Below, piece by piece: positions 25,756 to 34,433 of a stretch of DNA of 64,000 nt (the first letter of the stretch is position 1; every line of letters begins with the position of its first letter). Location of the stretch: NCBI GenBank assembly GCA_963701385.1, contig CAVOZW010000027.1:434001-498000 (forward strand), written 5' to 3'. This DNA is from B30-G6 sp963701385. Its GTDB lineage: Bacteria > Desulfobacterota > Desulfobacteria > Desulfobacterales > B30-G6. The position numbers and the translations under genes were made by a program. Below the pieces are notes generated by a model. That model was given only the letters and a program-made list of their open reading frames with translations. It ran no database searches and was not told the DNA's origin.

Positions 25756-26364
25756 CTATTTTTTATTCTTGATCAGAAGACCGGTCAGATAGGTGCCGCC
25801 GATGGCCAGGCATTCCATGTCGATGTGTTTTTCCGCGGACTGCCGGAAAAGAATCGATGACTGGGCCGGAAAAAGGTCATCCCGGTCGTTGAAACGCAAA
25901 AACACCGCTATGCGCGGCAGCATCTGGAACATGACGGCCACATCGAAGGCAGGCGCTTCCACAAAACTGCCCCCCATGCGCCGGCAGGCGGATTTCAGTA
26001 GATTGGTTCTGCCGGCAAAGGTGGTTTCGATGATCTTGTTGGTGTTGGTGGTAAAATAGCCCGTCAGCGGCCCGGCATCCTTGAATTCACGATAGGTCAC
26101 CCACTCGCCGGGCTCGGGCTCCTTTTCCGGGCACTGCAGCACATAGCAGCACAGCAGAACGCTGACCGCAAAGGTGGCCCTTTGGCTCGAGGCCTTCAGA
26201 ACCCCTGCTTTGGACACCCTGTGCGGTTCCCCGTAAAATGGAATTTCCAGGGCCCCGTCAATCACCTTAGCCCCCAGGATAGCGGCTCGGGAAATGAGAT
26301 CGATGTCGGCTATCTGTTGCAGGTAATTGTGGTAGGTAACTTCGAAAACTTCCGCTTTTTTCAT
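25756..26364 (-). CDS. DUF3786 domain protein
   Basis: The 202-residue protein has the DUF3786 pattern: an N-terminal helical part (YHNYLQQIADIDLISRAAIL), the central AVSVLLCCYVLQCPEKEPEP and WVTYREFKDAGPLTGYFTTN, and FDVAVMFQMLPRIAVFLRFND. The family is common in anaerobes with much C1 and Fe-S metabolism; its function is unknown. It starts 26 bases after the DUF2284 gene, so the pair is an operon. Confidence 0.85.
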   Translation of the reverse strand: MKKAEVFEVTYHNYLQQIADIDLISRAAILGAKVIDGALEIPFYGEPHRVSKAGVLKASSQRATFAVSVLLCCYVLQCPEKEPEPGEWVTYREFKDAGPLTGYFTTNTNKIIETTFAGRTNLLKSACRRMGGSFVEAPAFDVAVMFQMLPRIAVFLRFNDRDDLFPAQSSILFRQSAEKHIDMECLAIGGTYLTGLLIKNKK

Positions 26365-26389
26365 TCCGGCCTCTGCATGCAGGGAGCTT

Positions 26390-27037
26390 TTATTGTACGA
26401 TGACGATTCCGGCCAGCGTTCCCTTGGGTATCACCTGGGGCTTGGCGCCGCTGCCGATGGGATAAATATCCCAGCCGGCCTGGGCCACCATCCGGTAGAC
26501 GTCGATACCCACCGCCTCCATGGACGGACGGGCGATCAGCGAGAACCGGCATTTCCTGCCTTCCATGGCCTGGCAGGTGTCCATCTTTCCACAGAAGGTG
26601 TGGCGACAGGAACCTGCCGCAAATCCAAACGCCAGATAATGGCCGTCATAAAAGGCCTTGGATTCGATCTCACTGACCATTTTGTATACTTTCTGATACG
26701 CCTCTACCCGTTCTTCGATGGTGTTCCTGTCACGGACGATCACTTCCGAAGGCACGTCCATGGTGAAAAACACGGCCCAGTGGTAGCTTTTTAAAATTTC
26801 CCGCAGTTCGTCCGGCGCCAGCGTATTGGGCGGGCAATGCGCCCCGGTACCGTATCCGAAACAGCGCGGGACCTGGCACTTGAGGGTGATCCGCCTGTCC
26901 ACGGGGATGTCCCCGGCCGAAACGATGGTGGCACGGGTGGCCCCGAGCGCTAGCACGTTTTCACAATACCTGTCCAGGTTTTCCTGGAGAGCTCCTTCAT
27001 TTCGATCTACAGTGATTTTACCGATCTGCTTTTCCAA
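26390..27037 (-). CDS. DUF2284 predicted metal-binding protein
   Basis: The 215-residue protein is rich in conserved cysteines: VPRCFGYGTGAHCPPN (residues about 57-72), then GSCRHTFCGKMDTCQAM and GRKCRFSLIARPSMEAVGID. This is the signature of the DUF2284 family, thought to bind an Fe-S cluster or other metal. It is first in an operon with the DUF3786 gene. Confidence 0.88.
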   Translation of the reverse strand: MEKQIGKITVDRNEGALQENLDRYCENVLALGATRATIVSAGDIPVDRRITLKCQVPRCFGYGTGAHCPPNTLAPDELREILKSYHWAVFFTMDVPSEVIVRDRNTIEERVEAYQKVYKMVSEIESKAFYDGHYLAFGFAAGSCRHTFCGKMDTCQAMEGRKCRFSLIARPSMEAVGIDVYRMVAQAGWDIYPIGSGAKPQVIPKGTLAGIVIVQ

Positions 27038-27106
27038 TCCGCCCCCCTATTCTTCAGAATCACACACGCCTTAAACATACAGGCATTCTGTCTTTCAAAA
27101 CCGTCC

Positions 27107-27250
27107 AAAAGGCATCTCAAAAAGAGGATTTTGGGTCAAGGTCAAGGCGGGCAAACATTTCAACCCGCAGGAATACAATCGTATTTCGAGGCGTTGAAGC
27201 GCGAGCCCAACACAGATATTGATCCAAAAGACCTTTTTGAGATGCTTTTT
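27107..27250. repeat. MITE-like element with terminal inverted repeats
   Basis: The ends are imperfect inverted repeats of about 30 bases: the left begins AAAAGGCATCTCAAAAAGAG and runs to TTTTGGGTCAA, and the right runs from TTGATCCAAAAGACC to TTTTTGAGATGCTTTT. The 144-bp unit has no coding capacity. Its size and ends fit a miniature inverted-repeat element or a large folded intergenic repeat. Only this copy is in the window. Confidence 0.6.
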
Positions 27251-27367
27251 AACAGGCGATGTCCATCTTAAACGTCTTCATCAGAATACCTAGCTGTATC
27301 ACAGTCAGGTCAATTTTGCGAACATTCACTATTGAGATTTACAGCAAGTAAGTTTATAGTTACCGCC

Positions 27368-27619
27368 ATGAATGATAAGCGAAAAATTGAAAGAACCGTC
27401 TGCAATAGGCAGGTCTCGTTTTGCATCGATGGAAACGATTATAAGGGCACCATCGAAAACATCAGCAACGTCGGAACGCTTATCCTGACGGACACCCCAA
27501 CACCTATTCAACTGGGCAGGGAAATATCCATCACCATTACGAGCGCTGATCAAGGAGAGATGAAAAAAGCCAGGGTCGTATGGGCGGATGATGGGGCGTT
27601 TGGAGCTGAATTCCTCTAG
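27368..27619 (+). CDS. PilZ domain protein
   Basis: The 83-residue protein is a single PilZ-like barrel: RKIERTVCNRQVSFCIDG, YKGTIENISNVGTLILTD, REISITITS and ARVVWADDGAFGAEFL. The canonical c-di-GMP motif RxxxR...DxSxxG is altered (RKIER, then ENISNVG with Asn for Asp), so cyclic di-GMP binding is uncertain. The start at 27368 is chosen because the upstream in-frame Met precedes the domain by an unconserved stretch. Confidence 0.8.
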   Translation: MNDKRKIERTVCNRQVSFCIDGNDYKGTIENISNVGTLILTDTPTPIQLGREISITITSADQGEMKKARVVWADDGAFGAEFL

Positions 27620-27670
27620 AAGTGGTTTCAAAATTCCATCTAACACCCAACCATGGAAAAAGAAAAAATC

Positions 27671-27695
27671 AATAAAATCGTTGGACGATTTTATT
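27671..27695. terminator. Bidirectional terminator between PilZ and HAD genes
   Basis: AATAAAATCGT-TGG-ACGATTTTATT is a perfect 11-bp stem with a 3-base loop between convergent genes, overlapping the HAD stop codon. The T-rich arm on each strand can serve as the U-tract. Confidence 0.6.
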
Positions 27696-28299
27696 GGGAC
27701 AGGAGATTCTCCAGCGCTGCCGGGGTGTGCACCATATGGTCGGGTAAGCCCTCGCTGAGTTTTTCAGTGGTGTGCCAGCCCCATGTCACGGCGATGGTGA
27801 CGGCGCCCGCTTTTCTCCCCTCGATCATGTCACCCTTGGTGTCGCCCACATAAAAAGCCGGCAGATCCCGATAACGGGACATGGTCTGTTGGATTTTTTT
27901 AATCTTGCTTCTTTCGATCTCCGCACCGATCACCTCATTGAAGCAGTCGATGTTTTCCTTTTTCAAAATCTGTTTGACCATACTGGTCGCATTGGAAGTG
28001 ATGACGGTAAGCACGTTATGGCGTGACAAGGCCTTCAGGGAGGCATGTATCCCGCGGAAAGGCTTCACCCTGGCGATATGCTTTTGCAGTTCGCTGTCGA
28101 ATGCATCACCCAGAATTTCTTCGATCTTGCCGCTGGAAAGCCCCAGTTGCGCCAAGGCCTCGAAGAAATTGCCATCGAACAGCCTGATGACCTGTTCATG
28201 GGTGTTAATGCCAACATATCCGCACGCATGGCATGCTGCCAGGAATGTTGTTGCAAAGACATCCTGGGAATCGACAATCACGCCGTCATAATCGAACAT
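27691..28299 (-). CDS. HAD family hydrolase
   Basis: The 202-residue phosphatase-like protein has the HAD motifs: I, FDYDGVIVDS with the nucleophilic Asp; II, VITSNATSM; III, Lys in the ERSKIKKIQQ region; IV, FYVGDTKGDMIEGRKAG. A helical cap lies between motifs I and II, as in phosphoglycolate phosphatase-like enzymes. The first Met lies inside motif I, so translation may start upstream; a GTG 36 bases earlier (MKKGAISKKKLI) is in frame. The substrate is unknown. Confidence 0.9.
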   Translation of the reverse strand: MFDYDGVIVDSQDVFATTFLAACHACGYVGINTHEQVIRLFDGNFFEALAQLGLSSGKIEEILGDAFDSELQKHIARVKPFRGIHASLKALSRHNVLTVITSNATSMVKQILKKENIDCFNEVIGAEIERSKIKKIQQTMSRYRDLPAFYVGDTKGDMIEGRKAGAVTIAVTWGWHTTEKLSEGLPDHMVHTPAALENLLSQ

Positions 28300-28627
28300 G
28301 ATCAGTTTTTTTTTGATATGGCCCCCTTTTTCACCTATAATCGTATGCTTTATATGGTGTCGAATTTATCAAAATAACAGCCAAACGACATTTTCCTTGC
28401 CAAACCCGAAATCGTGCTATATCTTATGTTCTGACGTGCTCCACCTGTCGTAATCCAAGGAAACAAGAATCCAGCCTGGGACATCGTTCCACAATTCACT
28501 TTTCCTGCGTTATTGCATTACAGTCACGTTACACCTGCATCCAAGTGATGTTGCTAAAAAATAATGAATTGAATCCGCCGGCATACAGTGTGCCGTCGGC
28601 GATTGAAAAAAAATAAAGCCGCTGAGT
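28300..28627. other. Intergenic region, nothing recognised
   Basis: About 330 bases. CGCCGGCA and TGCCGTCGGCG near 28577-28601 can form a bulged hairpin but without a T-run. No gene or RNA family is seen. Confidence 0.4.
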
Positions 28628-28858
28628 ATGTTCGGCCAAAAAAAAAGAAGCGCTATGGAAAACCATAAGATCAAATTGTATGAAAATCAGTTAAAACGGC
28701 TGTTTAGAGCAGCCGAGCAAGACGAAACAGAGACATCAAAACCGGTGCCTGTTCACCGAGAAAAAATCCGCGTCATCCGCAGAAGAAAAGGCGGTCCCGA
28801 CCAGTATATTACCGAAAGTTCGCGCCAGTACGCCCTGGCAACAGCAGATGCGGGATAA
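28628..28858 (+). CDS. Small hypothetical protein
   Basis: A 76-residue basic protein (NHKIKLYENQLKRLFRAAEQ, then HREKIRVIRRRKGGPDQYIT). Composition is soluble and charged, with a possible N-terminal helix. Met-10 is an alternative start. The family is not recognised and the gene stands alone, so it is kept with moderate confidence. Confidence 0.5.
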   Translation: MFGQKKRSAMENHKIKLYENQLKRLFRAAEQDETETSKPVPVHREKIRVIRRRKGGPDQYITESSRQYALATADAG

Positions 28859-29047
28859 CCCCGACTTTTCAGCCACCTAGCACAAAAGGTTGAACCGCAA
28901 CAGCGAGCGCATTCCCCGGTTCGTCCGGCCTGAAGACTTGTCCGGGGTCATTTGCTCGTTAGTGCCCATCCCACATATGGTCTTTTTCCGCGATATTGGC
29001 GTTGGACGCCATAATCTCACGCAATAATCTTCATTTCTGGACGGACA

Positions 29048-30124
29048 CTAGTTATCCTTTCGAACCACCTCGATCTGCCCGATATCCATAATGATGAAAC
29101 GGGAAGGATCCAGGCTCTGCCGTGTAATCGTTTTTTTAAGATCCAACACCGGGTATCCCGGTGGGTTGTCGCCCAACTGAAACGCACCCCACTGGGTTGG
29201 GATGAAATATCTGGCACCCAGTTCCTGGAAGGCCTGAACGGATTCTGGCGCGTTCATATGGGCATAGTGCATGAACCAGCGTGGGTGATAAGCTGTCAAT
29301 GGCATAAGGGCATAGTCGATTCCTGGAAATTGCTTCCCGATTTCCCGATATCCAACGAAAAACCCGCTGTCCCCGCCATAATATATGGTCGCACCCGGCG
29401 TCATCAGCAGATAACTCGCCCAGAGAGAAGTATTGAAATCCTGTCCGATCCGCCTTGACCAATGCTGTGCCGGTAGCGAAACGAGTTGGTTGCCGCCCCC
29501 AAGGTCGATGCGTTCCCACCAGTCCACTTCCTGAATTTCTCCGCCAAAGAAAGCCTGCACGGTGTCCTTCAGCCCCGGTGGCACAAAAACACGGGCGTGG
29601 TCCGGTAGCGATGCGATGGTGTCCTTGTCCAGATGATCGTAGTGATTGTGCGATATGAGGACGTACAGGGGACCCGATATTTGTTTTAGCGCCTCCTTCG
29701 TCAAAGCCGGCGGGGTGACTCTTTTTGGGAGCAAGGCCCGTTTTGATAGCATCGGATCGGTAAGCCAGGTGACGCCTGCGGTCCGAATCAAAAAGGTGGC
29801 GTGCCCAACCCAGGCGATGGTGTCCTTGCCTTCGTATGCCTGAAGACGTTCGGACAGATCGGTGCGAACCGCGGGTAAAAACGTGCGCTCTTGATCGGTA
29901 TAGGCGGCTTTTTTGGAGAAGCGCCATTTCAGGAACAACCGAAACCGGTCTGTCTCCATGGGGCTCCAGGGATTGAAATAGGCACCGTCTCTGATATGCG
30001 GACTGTACAGCAGTTGGGTGCGCTGGCCCGCCACTTCCCGCTGCCAGGCATCCTCATCAAATGACGGAGGCGTTGCTATACAGGACGCCAGGATCAGGGC
30101 CAGACAGACCCAGATCAGGATCAA
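29048..30124 (-). CDS. MBL-fold metallo-hydrolase lipoprotein (UlaG/NAPE-PLD-like)
   Basis: The protein has about 358 residues. A lipobox-type signal (VCLALILASC) predicts a lipid-anchored periplasmic protein. The metallo-beta-lactamase fold follows: WVGHATFLIRTAGVTWLTDP, the metal motif SHNHYDHLD, LPAQHWSRR, YYGGDSGFFVG, and a late His region. This spacing resembles NAPE-PLD-like and UlaG-like phosphodiesterases/lactonases. The listed start is TTG at 30124. A good AGGAGG lies further upstream with no usable in-frame start codon near it, and the frame is open there, so the N-terminus is uncertain. Confidence 0.88.
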   Translation of the reverse strand: MILIWVCLALILASCIATPPSFDEDAWQREVAGQRTQLLYSPHIRDGAYFNPWSPMETDRFRLFLKWRFSKKAAYTDQERTFLPAVRTDLSERLQAYEGKDTIAWVGHATFLIRTAGVTWLTDPMLSKRALLPKRVTPPALTKEALKQISGPLYVLISHNHYDHLDKDTIASLPDHARVFVPPGLKDTVQAFFGGEIQEVDWWERIDLGGGNQLVSLPAQHWSRRIGQDFNTSLWASYLLMTPGATIYYGGDSGFFVGYREIGKQFPGIDYALMPLTAYHPRWFMHYAHMNAPESVQAFQELGARYFIPTQWGAFQLGDNPPGYPVLDLKKTITRQSLDPSRFIIMDIGQIEVVRKDN

Positions 30125-30497
30125 GACAACGCTGCTGGATATTTTATGATTGAAGAAAGCACTCCCTCCTTTTCAAAGCTCTTTTACAAAAAAAGCGCTA
30201 TTTCCTCTGATTGCCCGATGATTTACCCTAAGAATATGTTGTCCGCAAAGGCAGTTTGTCAAGGATGTATGGCATTTCAATAAATAGGTCTGTTTCATGC
30301 TTTGTTGCCTGCGGTCGCGCATGAAAACGAATCAGAGCAACGAACACGATGAAATGGATAAAATCGTTTAACGTTTTTATTTGACAAATCGATCTGTTTT
30401 TTCCACCATGTCGCCGAGCTCGAGGCTCCCGGCGGGCAAGGCCCGGGAAATGCGCGCGTAATTTCGTTTCATGAGACATTCGGGTATGGGCGTTACC
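30125..30497. other. Divergent intergenic region
   Basis: About 370 bases between the MBL-fold and YbaK genes, with no gene. It holds the AGGAGGG thought to serve the MBL-fold gene near 30165. Confidence 0.4.
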
Positions 30498-30965
30498 ATG
30501 GATAGAACCGACCTTCAAACGTTTATCGATGACCACCACATTCAGGCCACCATAATGCCCTTGAGCGAGCACACCCTCACGGTGGGGGACGCTGCCAGGG
30601 CACTAGCGGTGAACACCGATCAGATTATCAAGTCCCTGGTCTTCCATATCGATGGCAAGCCCCTGCTGGTGATCAACAACGGTCTGGCGCGGGTAGACCG
30701 CAGGAAACTGGCCGTTCATCTGGGCGTGGGTAGGAAGAAAGTCAAATTTGCCAGTCCGGACAACGCCTTTGCCCTGACGGGTTTTGTCGTGGGGAGTATG
30801 CCGCCCTTTGGCCACAAGCAGAAATTGCGGACCCTCGTGGACACGGCCGTAACAGAAATGGATATCATCTACGGCGGCGGTGGGGATATCGATGCCATGA
30901 TGCGCCTGACGTCGGAAGAACTCCTGAAGGTCAGCCAGGCAGAAGTGGTCGCTTTTTCTGAATAA
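30498..30965 (+). CDS. YbaK/EbsC family aminoacyl-tRNA deacylase-like protein
   Basis: From the start at 30498 the protein has 155 residues. It covers the YbaK/ProX editing fold: VGDAARALAVNTDQIIKSLV, FHIDGKPLLVINNGLARVDR, KKVKFASPDNAFALTGFVVG and SMPPFGHKQKLRTLVDTAV. The Lys in QIIKSLV and the GxxPPFGH loop are the substrate-site features. Such enzymes hydrolyse mischarged tRNA (for example Cys-tRNAPro). The longer frame from 30471 adds residues without homology. Confidence 0.9.
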   Translation: MDRTDLQTFIDDHHIQATIMPLSEHTLTVGDAARALAVNTDQIIKSLVFHIDGKPLLVINNGLARVDRRKLAVHLGVGRKKVKFASPDNAFALTGFVVGSMPPFGHKQKLRTLVDTAVTEMDIIYGGGGDIDAMMRLTSEELLKVSQAEVVAFSE

Positions 30966-31040
30966 GCAAGCATGCGGTTTGTGGAAGAAAAAAACGCTCC
31001 CTCCATTGGAAAACACGATCCTGTCACCGGCAAGAATCGT

Positions 31041-32060
31041 TCAAGACGAATGCACCCCTTCGGTCAAGTTCAGCGCGTAATGTGCTGCCCCGATCAGGGC
31101 GGCCCTGTCATTGAGAACGACCTGCACAGGAATCTTTTCAAGCAGCGATTGAAATCGACCTTTGTTTGCGAAAGCGCGCATGAAGGAACCGTCCTTGAGC
31201 TTGGACAGTATTTTAGGCGGAATACCACCTCCCAAATAGACACCGCCTGCGGCCATGCCCGTTAAGGCCACGTTGCCCGCAACTGCGCCGAAAATGGAGA
31301 CAAACCGGTCCAAGGCTTTAACGCACCCGCTGTCTTTATTCGTGAGGGCCGTTTCGGATATGACCCTGGCCGGGTCCATCTTTGCAAACATTTCTTTGAG
31401 CCAGTCCGGTGTGTCCCTTTTTTCCGATGCCACCAGCCATTCGTAGATGTTGACGAGACCCGTTCCTGAAAGGACTCTTTCAATGCTGACATGGCCAAAT
31501 GTTCGGTGTAGATATCGCCAAAGATCCAGTTCCACTTCTGAATTTGGGGCAAAATCCGCGTGGCCGCCCTCCGACGAAATCGGTTCATAGACACCGTTTT
31601 GACAAGAAACCAGGGCCAGACCCAACCCGGTACCGGGGGCAATCAAAGCAAGGTTTTGTCCTTTCTCTGCCGCCCCATGATTCAAGGGGCTAAAATTTTC
31701 TTGCGGCAGCAGTGTGATGGCCATTGCCGTGGCAGCCACGTCGTTGACCAGCCGGACTCGTTTTAAACCAAATGCCGTTTTGATCAATTCTTCCGAGACA
31801 TCCCAGGGCAGATTGGTGGTTTTGGCGACACCATTGACCACGGGTCCCGCAACACCAAAGCATGCCTGGGCAACTGGCCTGGGATGCCTTTTATAGAATT
31901 GTCGCAGCATGTGCGGCAGGTCCGGTTCCCTTGCACTGGAAAACACCTCGAAGGCTTCCGGAATCAACGGGCCTTTGGTCTTGCTGAAGAGACCCAGATT
32001 CGTTTTGGTTCCGCCGATATCTCCAGCCAATACAAACGTGTTGTCGTTGGATTCAGCCAT
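31041..32060 (-). CDS. glk: Glucokinase
   Basis: The 339-residue enzyme belongs to the bacterial Glk family: VLAGDIGGTKTNLGLF (phosphate 1), CFGVAGPVVNGVAKTTNLPW, LVNDVAATAM with the catalytic Asp, IAPGTGLG (adenosine/phosphate 2), and SSEGGHADFAP. It phosphorylates glucose with ATP in the cytoplasm. It is the last gene of the gnd-zwf-pgl-glk unit and overlaps pgl by 8 bases. With the divergent glucosidase it supplies glucose-6-phosphate for the pathway. Confidence 0.94.
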   Translation of the reverse strand: MAESNDNTFVLAGDIGGTKTNLGLFSKTKGPLIPEAFEVFSSAREPDLPHMLRQFYKRHPRPVAQACFGVAGPVVNGVAKTTNLPWDVSEELIKTAFGLKRVRLVNDVAATAMAITLLPQENFSPLNHGAAEKGQNLALIAPGTGLGLALVSCQNGVYEPISSEGGHADFAPNSEVELDLWRYLHRTFGHVSIERVLSGTGLVNIYEWLVASEKRDTPDWLKEMFAKMDPARVISETALTNKDSGCVKALDRFVSIFGAVAGNVALTGMAAGGVYLGGGIPPKILSKLKDGSFMRAFANKGRFQSLLEKIPVQVVLNDRAALIGAAHYALNLTEGVHSS

Positions 32061-32808
32061 GTTTAAAAGCCTCCGGCAGCAATGAAGCTGCTTCGCGATC
32101 CAGCAACCAGGTCAACTTGCCGTCTGAAGGCCTTATTGCCTGGGCCGGGTATTGAATCGTCGGGTCTGTCAGAACCGATTGGAGCACCTCTGATTTCTCC
32201 CTTCCAGACACCAGGAACACAACGTGACGCGCCCTGTTCAGCAGCGGCAGCGTCATGCTGATACGGTCTTCGTATGGGTCTCCGCCTCTGGTCGCCACCA
32301 CCAGTTGCTCTTTTTCTGCCAGCACCGAACTTCCCGGGAAAAGAGAGGCAGTATGACCATCCGTGCCCAGACCGAGAAAAATCAAATCAAAGCGGGGAAA
32401 CGATCTGTCTGTAAGGGCAAAAAACGCCCTCAACCGATCTTGGTATATGCCTGCAACCACAGACGGGGATGTTTCACAGCTTATGAAATGTATCTGGTTG
32501 CGGGACACGGGCAATTCATCCACAAAGTCCCTTTTGGCTGCACCATAATTGCTGGCCGGGTTTTCTTGGGGAACACAGCGTTCATCCACCCAGAAAATAT
32601 GGGTCCTGGACCACGGTATGCGTGCCCGCCAAGGATCTTCGATCAGCAGCCGATGCATGCCCCTGGGCGTGGATCCACCGGACAAGGCGACGGAAAATAT
32701 GCCGCGCTGTCTGACCGATTGCAGGGCATCGCTGACAAAGGTCTCGGCCGCCATTTCCGCCAGCCCATTCTGGTTTTCGCTGATGCAAATAGCCTGGTCG
32801 CAGTTCAT
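32053..32808 (-). CDS. pgl: 6-phosphogluconolactonase
   Basis: The 251-residue protein is of the DevB type, related to glucosamine-6-phosphate isomerase: VALSGGSTPRGMHRLL, THIFWVDERCVPQENPASN, FDLIFLGLGTDGHTASLFPG and HVVFLVSGREKSEVL. It hydrolyses 6-phosphogluconolactone, the product of Zwf. It starts 7 bases after zwf and overlaps glk. Confidence 0.94.
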   Translation of the reverse strand: MNCDQAICISENQNGLAEMAAETFVSDALQSVRQRGIFSVALSGGSTPRGMHRLLIEDPWRARIPWSRTHIFWVDERCVPQENPASNYGAAKRDFVDELPVSRNQIHFISCETSPSVVAGIYQDRLRAFFALTDRSFPRFDLIFLGLGTDGHTASLFPGSSVLAEKEQLVVATRGGDPYEDRISMTLPLLNRARHVVFLVSGREKSEVLQSVLTDPTIQYPAQAIRPSDGKLTWLLDREAASLLPEAFKHG

Positions 32809-32814
32809 TGACGA

Positions 32815-34368
32815 CTAGATCCTTTCAATGGCCTGGGGCCCCCGGGTTCCAGATTCATAAAAGTGGAGCATGGTCGGGCTGACATCACACGATTCACACA
32901 TGGATAATATCGGGGTTAAAAATGACCAGCACGCTTCAACCCCATCCTGGCGCCAGAACAGCATCTGATCACCGAGAATGCAGTCCAGCAGAACTTTTTC
33001 ATAGGCCTCAAGCAAGACTTCATCGCTTGCCTGCTGGTAGTGAAAATCCATGGTGACGGGTCGCAGATTGACTTGTGCTCCCGGTGATTTAGTCTGGAAG
33101 GTCAGTGATATTCTCTCTTCCGGATAAACACCTAATTTCAATTGGTTGGCAGTAATCCTTCTTCCCAGAACCTCCCTGAACATGGAATGAGGGACCCGTT
33201 TGAACTGAATGCTTATGTCCGTCCGCTTTTCCATGAGACGCTTGCCGGATACCAGGTAAAAGGGCACGCCTTGCCAACGCCAATTGTCGAGGTACAATTT
33301 CATCATGGCGTATGTCGGCGTCATGGATTGATCGGCAACCCCCGATTCTTCGCGGTAGGACGGTACTGCCTCACCATTTAGCGTCCCCTTGTCATACTGC
33401 CCCAGCACAAGATGCTTTTCCAGGGACGCCTTTTGAAAGGGTCTCAGCGCGCGGTATACCTTGATCTTTTCATCACGCACACGGTCGGCCTCGAATGCCG
33501 ACGGCGGCTCCATGGCAATCAGCGCCAACAGCTGCATCATGTGATTCTGGAACATGTCGCGCAGGACCCCGGACTGCTCATAATAGCCGGCCCGATGCTC
33601 GACGCCAAGACTTTCAGCAGCGGTAATCCGAATGCTTTCGATATACCTTCTGTTCCAGATAGGCTCGAAAATACTGTTCGCAAATCGGAGCATCAAAACG
33701 TTCTGAACCGTTTCCTTGGCCAGATAGTGATCGATTCGAAACACCTGCTGCTCGTGAAAATACGCGTGTATTCCTTTGTCCAACGCCATTGCAGACGCCA
33801 AATCACTGCCAAAGGGTTTTTCCACCACCAACCGGGACCACCCGTTGCCCTGGGTTCGCTCTGAGGCAAGACCGGCTGTTCCAATCCCCCGGGCCACCGG
33901 AAGATAAAGCGTTGGGGGCAGTGCCAGATAGAAGATTCTGTTTCCTTGCGTACCCATATCGCGGTCCAGTTCTCTGAGAAATGTCGACAGATTATCATAT
34001 GCGGCCTGGTCGTCATATTGCACGGCCTGATAATGCAACCGGGCAACAAACCCGGCCATCATTTTCGAATCCTGGACACCCGAATGCTGCAATGCCTCTG
34101 ACATGTGGGCGCGGAACTGGTCGCTATCCTGTGATGTGCGACCGCATCCAACGATTGAAAAAGCGGGTGGTAACTTATCTTTCTCATAGAGATCGAACAA
34201 GGCCGGTATCAGTTTGCGGGCCGTCAAATCTCCCGTGGCGCCCATGATCACGACCGCACAGGGGTCCAGACAATTCCCGGTATCATCGGATTGCGGTGTT
34301 TGCCCTGGTTTTGCGATGCAAGGCACCTGAATCGGTTTTTCCTTGGTTGCCTGTTGGGAATTTTTCAT
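32815..34368 (-). CDS. zwf: Glucose-6-phosphate 1-dehydrogenase
   Basis: The 517-residue enzyme has the nucleotide-binding IMGATGDLTARKLIPALF (residues about 42-59), the active-site RIDHYLAKETVQN with the catalytic His (the usual Gly is Ala), and the substrate helix region FVARLHYQAVQYDD. A 35-residue N-terminal extension precedes the domain. It oxidises glucose-6-phosphate with NAD(P)+. It is second in the gnd-zwf-pgl-glk unit. Confidence 0.95.
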   Translation of the reverse strand: MKNSQQATKEKPIQVPCIAKPGQTPQSDDTGNCLDPCAVVIMGATGDLTARKLIPALFDLYEKDKLPPAFSIVGCGRTSQDSDQFRAHMSEALQHSGVQDSKMMAGFVARLHYQAVQYDDQAAYDNLSTFLRELDRDMGTQGNRIFYLALPPTLYLPVARGIGTAGLASERTQGNGWSRLVVEKPFGSDLASAMALDKGIHAYFHEQQVFRIDHYLAKETVQNVLMLRFANSIFEPIWNRRYIESIRITAAESLGVEHRAGYYEQSGVLRDMFQNHMMQLLALIAMEPPSAFEADRVRDEKIKVYRALRPFQKASLEKHLVLGQYDKGTLNGEAVPSYREESGVADQSMTPTYAMMKLYLDNWRWQGVPFYLVSGKRLMEKRTDISIQFKRVPHSMFREVLGRRITANQLKLGVYPEERISLTFQTKSPGAQVNLRPVTMDFHYQQASDEVLLEAYEKVLLDCILGDQMLFWRQDGVEACWSFLTPILSMCESCDVSPTMLHFYESGTRGPQAIERI

Positions 34369-34433
34369 ATCAACACCCCTTCTAAAATGGTATGCGCCTC
34401 GATATTGAAGTGTGCCCTGTAGCGATCCGCAGG

